From assembly GCA_033807775.1 (NCBI GenBank), contig CM066319.1, positions 161,820,983 to 161,884,982 of the forward strand: a DNA stretch of 64,000 bases, read 5' to 3'. This DNA comes from Saussurea involucrata (lineage: Eukaryota > Streptophyta > Magnoliopsida > Asterales > Asteraceae). Positions 9,017-20,812 of the stretch are shown here, one piece after another (the first letter of the stretch is position 1; every line of letters starts with the position of its first letter). A program made the position numbers and the translations under genes. Below the pieces are notes generated by a model that was not told where the DNA came from, did not search any database, and saw nothing but the letters and a program-made list of their open reading frames with translations.

Positions 9017-12000
9017 ACCTCCCCTCCTTAACAGAATTCCGTCCCGGAATTCACTCTACTAAAAACCGGTGCAATTGATTATCAAAAGTTAAATTTCAAC
9101 TCTCGGAATAAATCTTTCTAATAACAAACCAATAACAGCATAACTCCATGCTTTCGCTGCGCAACTCTGATTAAACTCACAATCACTGTTTAAAACAGGA
9201 AAACAAAATCATCTTACTTTTCATCTTCCAACCAAATCTATTACTTCAGGAACACCACGAAACTCGGGTTCCATAATTCTTTCGACTAACCAAAATGACC
9301 ATAAAAATTTGACATCTTTATATAAAGTCATCCCGGCTTTCTTACTTAGGTTTACCTTAAATATTTCTTTAACGATCAGTGTTATTCTCAATAACACTTC
9401 CTCAAGAATTTTCGTAATTCTTCTATTAAATCATATTTAATAACTTAATATCAACATCTCGATAAATTCAAAACATGGAACATTGGATACATTCCCTTCA
9501 ATTCTTACGGTACTCTAACTCGTAGGCTACTGTTCCTATTCGATCGGTCTTAACGACAGAAGATTAAATAAAGCTTCTCATGCATCTTTACTTCCCTTAA
9601 GGAGGAACCTGACAGAATTCCCCGCTACAACACGAGATTCAATTACTAAGAAACAGTCACTCACTGGACAGCTTGGCACAAGGCCAACACCGTACATCCC
9701 GACAACTCACAACCCCGAGTTCCTTCATCGTAACACCACTCACTACATTGCACCACCCAACAGTCGTCTATGCAGATAACATTTCCCTTTTCTCGGACCA
9801 CCTATACCACAGTTTGTCAATCATCTCTCCCATCCAATTCACTTCACCACCCCATACTTATACGTAACTAAGAGTAGGAACCTCCAAACCTATCGTTGAA
9901 GTGTTCACTTACTCAAATTAAACTTATCCTGAAACACATCAAATCCTCACCGATTGCCACGTTCGTTCATTCATATAAAACATAACTCCGGTTATCCTCG
10001 ATCCAGTGGGAGGAGTAACCATGGTCACACCATACTATTCTCACTAGCTTAATCACGGCACGACCCATTCGTTTAAACATTTCTCACAAAGTCACTAACT
10101 TAACTCATTCAGTTGTCTCATCCACTTCTTTCCCGCACAAAATCATACACAATTTCCTTCCTCAAAACTCTTTCCAAAAGTTCGCACACTTATCAATGAC
10201 AGTCTACACAACACTTCACCTTTCGACATTACTTTCAAGCTTACTACTTCCAATTTACTCACTTATTCCGACATACTATCTTCACCTCCCCACGTTAGCG
10301 TGGAGCACTGCCCACCAACATTACTCGCCCCCCTCTTCCGATAATCTCCCCAGCTGAAAATACTTTCTCACTACTATACATAACCAAACGGTTGCACTAA
10401 AATTCTAACTTAAGGCTTTCGACCAAAATCATCTCTAACTGACACCAGTGTTCGACGTCACTATACATTCTTTAATCTCTAACTTTTACTTTCTCAGACA
10501 ATTCGTCCGCATATCAGCAACAACTCACATTCTTTAAGGACTTCACATCTATTCCACCACATTTTGACTAACATACCCATCATCTTCTTTAAACTTCCCA
10601 TGATTCCAAGATATGCTTACCTAGCGACTCTTACAACTAAGACACTTGGTTTCTACTTTGGGTAACCACCCACCACCACTCCGTCATTCTATCCAGAACA
10701 TGATCATCCCCCAACGTCTACTTACACTCTACGTGCTCCCACAATCTGGTTAACAATTCGTACACCTCATCCAAAACCCCCATATGGCTTCTATCTGATG
10801 CTTCCTCTCTCTCTAACATCACATCACTACGACACCAGCTGACACGTTTAGCCTGACAATTACTGTCACTACACATCCGTACACTCTTTGCCCATAACAT
10901 CACACTGCAAACCAGACCTCTCATAGTCATTCACCCAATTCGAGCTTGCCTTCATATCCTCCCGTATACATAATCGAGTCTATCCCGCTACTTAGTCCTT
11001 TCCCAACTTGTTGAACTATAACTCACGAGTTCCCACTTAACTTAAACATAATCATTCTTGCTGGCTCCCTACGATCCGAGCCCTTTCACAGACACAACAC
11101 GTTTCCTTACTGGCTGATACAATCTACACTCACTTCGTTTGTGCTACACACCTTATCCTTCTATGGACCATCCACACCTCGTAACTAGAACGCTTATTCA
11201 ACAACAGCAGTCTCTCACTAACTTAGCACCCCCACAAGGTTTTCTATCCACTTTTGCTCTTCTGGGTCAAGCCTTCGACCTTAACCATCTTGCACGGTCG
11301 CCGACTTCGACGCCAATAGTCGACCTGTAACTACTTTCTTAACCTATTCTTTAGCGAGGGTTCCTTACGGAATCTAATCCTACCAACATATCATAATTAC
11401 CCTCAAAATTCGTCGCCCTTAATTCAAGACTTACTCATGTAACATCAATATTACAATCTCACCTCAAAACTCATATCCCACGCTGTGGGCCTTTCATTTC
11501 TGCCTCACAACACTACTCATAAAAAGGTGCTAAAACCAACACCTTGATGACTCCTAGTCCTTCCTCCGGACACCATCGTCCCTCGGCAACTGTATTTCCA
11601 GTCACCGAACAAGGGTACAGACCCTCATACCACCGATACCAAGGTCCACTACCGATTCTACCACTGTTCACCTTTCCTCTAGAACACATATGCTAATACT
11701 ACATACGTTCTCCCCTGATTTGTCCAACACCTTTCCGCTCTCGGAGTTCTTCCTTAACTTATACTGTAATATTCTACGACCTAGTAGGTTCATAGCCTTC
11801 ATGCATGACAATACAGTAAATAAATATTTTCGCACATTTCATCATTTAAAATAAACAACGTTTGGAAAACACTTGGGTACACATGACCTCATCACTCATA
11901 TAAGTTCAACGCCCTACACAACGATTCGAGAATCGTTTGCATGCATCTTTCCGTGACCTTTAATCTTACTCAATTCCGAACAATGTTATTACGACAGTAA

Positions 12001-13231
12001 TACGTTGAATGAAAATCCTCTCATACGACACAATTTCGAAATAAATTACCGACACCAAGTAAACCAGTCGGTTCTCACACCCTTTTATATGATATCAACC
12101 GGTTAAAATTTATTTGATTATAAAAGTTTTGCTGGCACATATCTTCTCGACCTTTTTGTAATAATTTAACTTATCATGAAAAGTGGAAAATACTTTGCAA
12201 ATCGTTAATCTCAAAATTTCATTGTACAATGTGAATGAGATCAACTTTTCTTTAAACATACGCTTGCACTTTCTGACTCATTTTCGATCAAAATTTCTAT
12301 TTACACATTTAACTTAAATCGTGAAATTTCATGTTACACATAAAAAAACGCTATGCATGAAACTCTACTTTGCAATTGAAGGCTACTCACCCAAACAAGG
12401 TTAGCCGCTTTACCCACGCAACTTATCCTTAACACTCTACCTTCGACCCATGGTCGCCCTCTCGGTCATGCAATGACTTGCTACACAGGTATTCCACATC
12501 TCACTTACTCAACCAGTTCATACTATTTTCTCTTTGAACGACTATCTCAATTTCTATTTCTACATGCTTTCCATTTACTATAGGTATCTTATTTCATTTA
12601 TCCTGCCAATGAAAAGCCCGACTAAGAAGGTAAGGCTCCATTGATATTTTCACGGTTTTGACGCCGTTCTATCTTACCATCCCGACTGATCTACTTCGCA
12701 ATCTCTTGAACCAGGACTCTCCTGAAACAGGAGTCTTACTTAAACTCAACATCCACTCTCTTCGAACCCACGAAGAGTTACCTCTAGACGACTCATAACC
12801 TTCTATACAACATTTCCTCTCTTCGGTGGATACATACATCACATCATATATGATCTTACACGACACTACCCAAACGATGGAGCTCGGTCTATCCCTCCGG
12901 GATCTTGCTGACCTATTCCCCAACGTTCTCCCAGTCATAGCGCTAAACTGAAAGAAACCGATAATTAATCCTTGCTAGACATGACACAACAAATTTGCTA
13001 TAACTAAGGTATTGTAAGCACGCACATGTACCTATAAGTTCGTAATTACACTGGCCAGGTGTAATCCCAAACTTACCTTACACATTTGTCCTTGGCACCT
13101 TATTCCTAAGCGCATTTATAGTGATCGTTCCTAGAGGCAATCCTATGTCTCGGCTGTGTTCCTCATCTTACAGTTTAAGTTTAGGCCCAACTGGTTACCT
13201 AAATCCCTTAAACTAAGGCCCTGATACCATT
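9017..13231. other. internal region of element A without genes
   Basis: No recognisable gag, protease, reverse transcriptase or integrase motif was seen on either strand, and no long frame. The left edge (9017-9030, ACCTCCCCTCCTTA) is the polypurine tract on the minus strand. Its neighbour AGAATTCCGTCCCGGAATTC is shared with chromovirus B at 20791-20810. At the right edge, 13030-13231 resembles the B leader (for example ACACTGGCCAGGTGTAAT), and the primer site is at 13217-13229. Everything between is unassigned. Confidence 0.8.
13217..13229 (-). promoter_or_regulatory. primer binding site of element A (initiator tRNA-Met)
   Basis: On the minus strand this reads TGGTATCAGGGCC, two bases from the LTR. 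It differs by one base from TGGTATCAGAGC, the usual initiator tRNA-Met complement. Confidence 0.85.
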
Positions 13232-15104
13232 TGTAACGTCCCAAAACATATCATGCATTAAATCATAGGTTAAACATCCAAATTACATAAATGGCTTGTC
13301 TTTAATATCATCAGTGAACTATACTAAACAAAACTTGCTAGCGGAAGTCTCTAAGCTCACAGCCGAGCACTATCTATATTCTTCAAAGAAAAACTGGGAG
13401 CCTCACACGTTCCATCACCTCCTTGCTACCTCTTGATTCTATTTAGAAGAACTCGAAGGTCGCTTACCTGAAAATGGTTTAGTTTTTGAAAAGCGAGGGT
13501 TAGACCAGAAGGTCTAGTGAATTCCCTTCATAAAACAACATGTATAAATAATACGAAATCATTTTATTAAAAATGCATCATACATCGTAAAGCATCACAT
13601 ATGGTACTGCACTGTGTAGTGGATCGCTTAACCAATCGCGATCGGGGCCCAAGCAGACCCCCCTTTCGCCCTCTCGTATCGGGGCCCAAGCAGACTCCCC
13701 GATACCCGCCTAGGAGGAAACAAATTCCAACCTACCGTCTCGTCGTACATAACCAAGGGACCATCAGATCCCGAGGCTCATTGATCCCACAGTACAGACC
13801 GACATCACATAACATGCACATACATTTTATAAAAGCATTTGACACTTTATAAATTGTGCGCATCAATACAACATATAAAACATTCCTTTCCTTCCATGCA
13901 TATCAGATCGTAAACATTTCATGCTCGATAAAAACCATAATCAGTAAAAAGAACCTCTAACATCGTACGTCGTAAAAAGGGTCAGGGAACTCACCTGATA
14001 GTAACTTCTTTCCTAACCTCGTATCTCGTTCCGCCCGTACACCTAATTTATAATTAACAGATTAATTAGATGCAACTCAGTTTTCTGATTCTAAGTTCTC
14101 TTCTTAACCCGATCTTAATATAACTAATTTGGCTCCTTAACTAGTCAATGGGTCACTTTGGTAGAACTGAGCCTCAACAATAAAACATCAAGCCCAAGCC
14201 ACGAGGTAAATGACCTCGGCCCATCAACCTACGGTCCAAACTCCTAGTCCCGGTACCATGTGGAGTTCGAGTCCCGATATGACCCTTGAAGTCCGGGTAC
14301 ACCGACTCCCGGTACCGACCTTGGGTCCCGGTATGCCGACTCCCGGTACCGACCCTTGGTCCCGGTATGCCGACTCCCGGTACCGACCCTTGGTCCCGGT
14401 ATACCGACTCCCGGTACTCGCGGACAGCATCGAAAACCCACCATCGCCAAAGCTCGATTTCTTTCTAACCACATAAAATGATGAGGGTTTTCAGTCCCAA
14501 ACATCCTTTCTCTACCACATTCCATACTAACCATAACAAATCCATAATCCTAATCTATTTGGTTTCATCCGATTTCAGTCCGATAAAAGATTAGAAATTA
14601 AGAACAGTGTTCTTACATTTTCTCCTGGTTAGAACATGAGGACGACTAACAATCTAGATTATCTAGCTATTTAGTGCACAAGAAAATAATATCGATTTAA
14701 GGTTCTCTTACCCAAATGGAGTCTCTTCACGATTTTGATGTCAAGCTTCCCACCAGTTCTTTCTCTCGACGTCTCTATCTCTGCTGCCTCTATCTTCTCG
14801 GCACAGGCACCCAGAACACACAACACATACCAGACTCTTCATTTCACTCCCTCTTCTCTCCTCTCATCGATGCACAACAAACACACACACATGACCATTA
14901 AATTCTTTTTCCCTGCCTTTCATTCTCGATGTGCAGCACACACACACCAACCTCAAATGCTTTCTAATTCTACTCACAAAAGCGGCGCACAAAACAAGGG
15001 AATTAATTTCCCATGTTTCACTTTTCACCCTCATACTTTTCAGAACACACATATTACACCTTAGTTTTCATTTAAATCACAATGTTCCTTTTTGGGTTAT
15101 TACA
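13232..15104 (-). repeat. element A LTR, right copy (5' LTR in element sense)
   Basis: Near-identical to 7166-9016, with scattered single-base differences and one extra unit in the GGTACC-type array at about 14245-14420. It is followed by the duplication GGGTA at 15105-15109 and then by LINE1 reverse transcriptase sequence. Confidence 0.92.
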
Positions 15105-15109
15105 GGGTA

Positions 15110-16018
15110 TTTATAGAAAATCCTATCAAAGGAAACGGCAGAGAGAATGAAGAGGGTGATGGGGAAAATCATTGGAAACACGCAAGCGGCGTTCATAAAA
15201 GGAAGGTATATCTTAGATGGGGTGTTAATTGCGAATGAAGTGGTGGATTTTATCCGGAGATTGAAAAAGAAAGGCTTGGTTTTTAAGGTGGACTTTGAGA
15301 AGGCATACGATAGTGTGGAGTGACTGTTCCTACTTGAAACAATGAACTCAATGGGCTTTAGGCAAAAGTGGTGTAAATGGATTCGAGCTTGTTTAGAGTC
15401 ATCGTCGGTGTCGGTGTTGGTCAACGGAGCCCCTACAAAAGAGTTCAAAATGGAGAAAGGCCTTAGACAAGGCGACCCGCTAGCACCGTTCCTCTTTCTA
15501 GTTGTGGCGGAATGTTTTAATGTCTTAATGTTGGAAGCGAAATAAAAAGGGGTATTCGAAGAAGTGAGGATCGGTAAAGATGATATAGTGTTGACGCACC
15601 TCCAATATGCCGACGACGCAATCTTCTCTGGTAAATGGTGCATCAATAATATAAAAAAACTTATGAAAATTCTCCAATGCTTCCATGCGGTGTCGGGGTT
15701 AAAGATCAACATTGGCAAGAGTAAATTATATGGTGTGGGAGTTGAATTAGAAGAGACCTAAACGTGGGCGAGAGGCTTGGGATGCGGGTGTGGTGAGTTG
15801 TCTTTCGTTTACCTCGGCCTTCCGGTGGGAAGGTCCATGAATAAAATTGAAAGTTGGAAGGACGTGATAAAGAAGGTGGAAAACAAACTAGCATCGTGGA
15901 AGGCGAAATTGATTTCGTATGGCGAAAGACTAACTCTGGTAAAGTCGGTTCTAGGTAGTCTTTCATTGTATTACTTCTTGTTTTTTCGTGCCCCGAGAGG
16001 AGTGTTAGTGAGTTAGAG
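15110..16018 (+). pseudogene. LINE1 ORF2 reverse transcriptase core
   Basis: This continues ORF2 after element A. Motifs in order are NTQAAFIKGRYILDGVLIAN, KVDFEKAYDSVE, GLRQGDPLAPFLF, the catalytic LQYADDAIF (about 15603-15629), VSGLKINIGKSK and YLGLPVGRS. The YADD core is intact. The frame is broken by a TGA after DSVE (TGG to TGA is the simplest origin), a TAA after VLMLEAK and a TAA after ELEET. The enzyme would copy element RNA at a nicked target. Confidence 0.9.
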
Positions 16019-17300
16019 AGGGTGAGAAGTCAATTCTTTGGGGGGGGGGGGGTGTGAAGGTCCGAATTCAAAGAGAAGGGTGGCGTGGGTGAAGTGGGAG
16101 AGGGTATTGAGAGATTTCAAGAGAGGTGGTCTCAATGTGGGGAGCTTACCAACTTCAAATTGGGGGGCTTGGGAAAATGGTGGTGGAGGTTCGGCATGGA
16201 GAAAGAGGCGTTGTGGTTAAGGTGATAAAAAGTTTATATAGGAGAGAGGGGGGTATTAGAGGGGATAGTATTAGCAAGGGGGGGGGGGGGGGGGTCGTTC
16301 GGTTTGGTGCGATATTATCAAAATTGGTAAAGAATTGGAGAAGGTGGGCATAAACTTTGAAGCATCCTTTGGGAAAGAAGTCGGGAGAGGGAATGAGTCT
16401 AGTTTTTGGTTGGATAGATGGGTTGGGAATGAGGCATTGGGTGATAGATTCAAGCGTCTTTATCAACTTGAAACAAATAAGGAGAGTACGATAGCCGAAA
16501 AAGGGGAGTGGGTAGGAGGCAATTGGGTGTGGAAGTGGAGTTGGAGGAGGGAGCCGAGGGGTAGGGAATCGAGAGAGTTCGAAGAATTAAGAGAGGTACT
16601 ACAAGAGTGGAGACCGAATGTAGATGCATGCGATCAAGTGAAGTGGGTGGAGGGGGGGGGGGGGTTGACGGGAAGTTCACGGTGCAAGAACTTAAGGCTT
16701 TGATTGATGAGAGAGTGTCGCTGTTGGGGGGACAATACGAAGAAACGAAGTGGTCAAAGGTGATCCCTAAGAAAGTTTGCATTTTCTTTTGGAAGGCTAG
16801 GCAATAAAGACTACCTTGTAGGGTGGTCCTCGACAAGATGGGTTTGGACTTAAATTATGTGCTTTGTCCGAGATGTGGGAAGGAGATGGAGTCGGTGGAA
16901 CAAACATTGGTGCAATGCCAAGAAATGTACAAAGTTTGGCAAATGGTGCTTCGATGGTGGAAACACAAGGAAGAAAATATCAACTCGATTCACGACTTAT
17001 TGGAACTTAATTTCTCTTCGACAGGTAATGCATCACGACCGAGATTGTGGACAGAAACTGTGTGGGTTTTTTGTATTTGATTTGGTCCCATCGCAACCAA
17101 AGTGTGTTCAAAGCCGACAAAAAAAACTGGAAGATCGATTTTTCGAATTGCAACGACGGTGTTTCGAGTGGCTCGCAAGACGTATTCGAGGTCAAAAAAA
17201 TCGACTGGAATGGGTGGCGGGCAGACCCTTCGAACTCGCTGTAGTTCCGACAGAGGTGTTCGGTTTCGCTGCTGCAACCGGAGTAGGTAACGGCTTGTGT
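16019..17300 (+). pseudogene. LINE1 ORF2 C-terminal region with zinc motif
   Basis: Post-RT sequence includes FKRGGLNVGSLPTSNWG (about 16110) and the zinc-binding C-terminal part LCPRCGKEMESVEQTLVQC (about 16862-16918), typical of plant LINE ORF2. Three G-runs of 13, 17 and 13 bases (16040-16052, 16278-16294, 16652-16664) interrupt the frame, besides ordinary stops. Confidence 0.8.
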
Positions 17301-17482
17301 TGGCAGCTGCTTGTGGCTGTTTTTTCTGCTAGCTTTCGGTAGTTTTCGGCCCTGGTTTGCTCCTGGCAATCCTTTGGCCTATGTTTTTGGTTGTATTGGG
17401 TTTGCTCAAAGACAGTATGGTAATTTGTTTGTAACCTTGGTTTGTTGATGTAATGAAATTCCTGTCTTTAAAAAAACAACAA
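17300..17482 (+). other. LINE1 3' UTR and A-rich tail
   Basis: GT-rich 3' UTR ends in GATGTAATGAAATTCC and an A-rich tail (TTTAAAAAAACAACAAA) at about 17464-17482, as expected for the 3' end of a plant LINE. The matching target duplication would lie left of the window. Confidence 0.7.
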
Positions 17483-17622
17483 ATTATTTTTTAATAAGAC
17501 GATTTAATAAAGTGTAGGCATTTGAATATACCTTAAACGGGTTTGTACCCGTTTAATGTTTTCTTTTTCTAATTTAAATCACTAAAATTAAAAACGATTT
17601 TGTAAATTGACCCGCTAAAAGG
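17483..17622. other. unassigned AT-rich spacer
   Basis: No gene, repeat end or motif recognised. It includes a short inverted pair, AAACGGGTTTGTACCCGTTTAA, around 17534-17556. Confidence 0.5.
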
Positions 17623-17625
17623 TAA

Positions 17626-17894
17626 GAGCATCTCCAACAGCTTCCCTAAATTTTTTCCAAAATAGGGAAACAAAAGTCAAAATCCCCCAAAAAAATTGCT
17701 TTCATCTTCAACAGATTCCTCATTTTAGGGATTTCTAGTTTTGGGGTATTCTCCAAATATGGAAAAAAATTTAGGGAATCTCCAACTTTCTTCAAAATGG
17801 AGAAGAGTTTGGAGAAGCTGTTGGAGATGAGTTTAGGACCAAAATCCCCATATTCTTCATTTTCTCCAAAATGGTGAAGCTGTTGGAGATGCTC
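17626..17894. mobile_element. Tourist-like MITE (PIF/Harbinger type)
   Basis: A 269-bp element with terminal inverted repeats GAGCATCTCCAACAGCTTC / GAAGCTGTTGGAGATGCTC, flanked by TAA on both sides (17623-17625 and 17895-17897). Three-base TWA duplications and GC-capped ends fit Tourist MITEs moved by Harbinger transposases. No coding capacity. Confidence 0.9.
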
Positions 17895-17897
17895 TAA

Positions 17898-18300
17898 TCA
17901 GGTAATGATATAATTTTAACTTTTTATAATAGATAAAATATTATATTTTTTAAGCAGTTTAAACTATAAAGTTTATTCGAAAAACAAACATAAATGTTAT
18001 ACTTATTATAGTGTTTTTCAAAATAAATACAATCATTTTTTTGGATGGAACTTTTCATAATATATTTACCAAAGGTATAAAATACTCGAAACAATGACTC
18101 TAGTGTATTTTGTGTATATTTTATGAGTATTTTAAGTGTTTATACTTAATGGATAAATAAATGGCTTCTTATTACATTTAATTTATGTAAACACTTTAAA
18201 TTTATAAATTAGTATATATGTATAATAAATAGTTATTGTGTAATTAATTATTTTGGATTGGACGAGCTAACCAGTCTAATCAAGTCCTAACCGGTATAAC
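17898..18300. other. unassigned AT-rich spacer
   Basis: Strongly AT-rich, with no recognised gene or repeat. It ends with ATAAC (18296-18300), the target duplication of solo LTR S1. Confidence 0.5.
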
Positions 18301-19023
18301 TGTAACAACCCGAAATTCTAGTATGTATTGAAAGTTTAGTGACTAATGTCTAAGGAATGAAAGTGTATGTTAAGGGACCTTTGTGCAATTTAAGAAAGGT
18401 ATAAATGGGGTGCTGATCCCTAGGTTTTCATTTATTGAATACTTCTGTATTGAATGTGGCGGCTGAGAAGTGAAAGGAAGGAGCAGTGAGAGCTTTGGCA
18501 ACGTTTCGTCATTTGGAGAAATTATGAATTGGTAAGTAACGATTTCCTCCATGCTATTCCACTGCACTAAATGCAACTGGTAAATCAATTTCTGTCCATT
18601 CTCCATGATTAAGCTGTGCAGCATCGATAAGAACACCAAATGGGTTAACTCTAAAATCGGTTTGTTAAATGGATAAATTAGCTTTGTATGTGAATGTATG
18701 AGATTAGAAAGTAGCACACGTCGATTATGGATGAGAAAATGATGGCTAATCATTTGTGTTAAGTTATATATAAAGGAATTAAGTTTCGGTTTGAAATCGC
18801 TAATACCCGAAACTCAAAAGGGATTTCGGAACATATAAATTTAGGATCCGGAGTTTAAATCATTGAAGTTCCGGAACTTGGTCACTTTTTAGACATTTCA
18901 GAAGTTTGTGCATATATAGGATCCGGAACTTAAGTTCCGGAATTGGGCACTCGATATAACCGGATCCGGAACTCATTCTCAATACCGGAACTCGTTGGAC
19001 AACTAGATCCGAAATTTGGTTCC

Positions 19024-20774
19024 TGTAACAACCCAAATCCCATATACACAACAAATCACACAATGTAACATAACATTAATATAACAAATGAAACATCATA
19101 TTACAAGTACGGTCCCGTAGTCTTTTACAATCAGAAGAAACCATTCTACTACAAACTTCATACTTAAATACATACACAACATTTAATCATTTTGATACAA
19201 CTGCTAAACATGCCAAAATCTTCATCATATATTCCTTCTACAAAAGCCATCCCTTGATTACTCTAATTACTTGCTCTTACCCGATCCGCCACCTGGAATA
19301 CATATTTTAAAACAAAATGAGGGTTAGACCTAATGGTCTAAGTGAGGTAAATCTCTGTTAGTTTGAAATCATTTATATAAACCCTATTCATATAAATCAC
19401 ACAGCAAAATCAAATATATCAATTTGAACTCACACATCGTGTACCTTCCCTTCTCATTCCTCCTGGCCATATTAGTTGGTTGCAAGCCAACTAATAATTT
19501 ACAACGCTGTACAACATCTACATCCAAACAACGTTATACGGATTCTATAGCCAAGCACACCGGTCCTAAACCCGGCCAACGTATTATAACATATTATAAT
19601 ACTCATGTAAATATAATATCTCACTATATTATAATTCACATATAAACACATAATCGTATCATCAGTCACATTATCAATCCACGCCATACACCTCATATAT
19701 ATCTATCACAAATATATATGTATTCCAGTTGAAAACATTTTTAAAATAAAACTCACCTGATTGCTTATTAACACGTTTCCAAGCCTTCTTAACCGGTTCA
19801 ACCCTTTACCCAGAATTCACAGGATCTGTAAAATATAGATACAGACATCTCTTTACCACATAAAACACATAAGTCTTACTAAGGCTAACAATTCTAAAGA
19901 ACTCAAACCCTCAAATGTTGCCCCCAAACCCGTACTCAAGTCAAGACCACAGGATAGTCAGTCCTCATTCACTCCCTATCTAATGGTTAACAAAATACAG
20001 GTTACTGGATACTCGGCAGCATCTAAACTCTCAAAATTGGCCAAACAGCAAAAGTATCCGGACACTACAGAATTATCCGGACAACACAACTTTTCCGGAC
20101 AATCAGGACTTTTCCGGACAATCAGGACTTTTCCGGACAATCAATACAATCCGGACGTCATCCGGATACCAAAGAAATCCGGATACCATCCGGTATCCAA
20201 TTCTATCCGGAAAACATAGGAAAAGGAACTTACCCGGATAAAAGACTTGTACGGACACCGACGAAGAACTACCCGGATACCATCAAAGAATTACCCGGAC
20301 ACCACCAACAGGGCTATCCGGACACATTTAACTTATCCGGGCACCACTGTCGGTTTACCCAAAATTCACCCAGATTCGACAGAAAACATTACCAGATGTG
20401 ATTTCGATTATTCTACTCCGATAGATACTTCCTACTAACCATTATAAACATAATTTGTACTAGAAACATACCTTAATCAGCTTCAATAACTCCAATTTGA
20501 TCCTTTACCCTTCTTTCTCTTTTCTTTCTTCTTCTTTTTGCTCCCAACACACACACACACCTTCAATCTGAGTTTTGCTATAATGAATACATCTGTACTC
20601 TTAATTCAGATATTATCCACACTAATTACCCTTTTAGACCCCAATCTATTCCATAATAACCAAAGTACCCTTAACTTAATAAATCATCTCAACTTACCCA
20701 AAATAGTAACTTTAAAGTTAAATAATTTAACGGAATAATATTTTTTAACTAACGGATTTATCCGGGGTATTACA
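19024..20774 (-). repeat. element B LTR, left copy (3' LTR in element sense), 1751 bp
   Basis: Begins TGTAACAACCC and ends GGGGTATTACA. The segment 20060-20330 is dense in TCCGGA palindromes, partly in direct repeats of CAGGACTTTTCCGGACAAT. The other LTR lacks about 171 bases here. Confidence 0.93.
20060..20345. repeat. TCCGGA palindrome cluster in LTR of B
   Basis: TCCGGA or CCGGA recurs more than ten times in under 300 bases, in units such as TTTTCCGGACAATCAGGAC. It lies in the U3 part of the LTR in element sense, where enhancers are expected. Confidence 0.8.
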
Positions 20775-20792
20775 TCATCTCCCCCTCAAAAG
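20775..20792 (-). promoter_or_regulatory. polypurine tract of element B
   Basis: On the minus strand this reads CTTTTGAGGGGGAGATGA, directly before the 3' LTR. It would prime plus-strand synthesis. Confidence 0.85.
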
Positions 20793-20812
20793 AATTCCGT
20801 CCCGGAATTCAG

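Larger units (their letters stand above)
7166..15104 (-). mobile_element. Element A: non-autonomous Ty3/gypsy LTR retrotransposon (LARD-like), minus orientation
   Basis: Two near-identical LTRs (7166-9016 and 13232-15104) flank 4.2 kb without coding sequence. On the minus strand the leader next to the right LTR holds TGGTATCAGGGC, one mismatch from the initiator tRNA-Met primer site. The purine tract is next to the left LTR. The leader and the DNA beside the purine tract resemble the autonomous chromovirus B. A 5-bp duplication GGGTA marks the insertion into LINE1. Long LTRs plus a long non-coding core fit the LARD class, moved in trans by a relative. High LTR identity suggests a fairly recent insertion. 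Confidence 0.88.
5145..17480 (+). mobile_element. LINE1, plant L1-type retrotransposon, split by element A and cut at 5' by the Sirevirus
   Basis: LINE sequence runs 5145-7165 and resumes at 15105/15110 to about 17480. The two halves join in the reverse transcriptase domain. The order is ORF1 tail, endonuclease, reverse transcriptase, C-terminal zinc motif, 3' UTR and an A-rich tail. Stops and frameshifts are frequent, so it is inactive. LINE2 (39535-44290) is a second member of the family. The 5' part of LINE1 must lie beyond the Sirevirus, left of the window. Confidence 0.88.

Noticed and set aside
9673..12938. short frames inside the core of element A
   Set aside because: All are under 90 residues, on mixed strands, with no motif; expected by chance in 4 kb.
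15077..15718. 213-residue open frame on the minus strand
   Set aside because: It is the antisense of the LINE1 reverse transcriptase and runs into the LTR of element A; a shadow frame.
16155..16466. Pro/Ser/Thr-rich frames antisense to the LINE1 C-terminal region
   Set aside because: They arise from the complement of G-runs and purine-rich LINE sequence.
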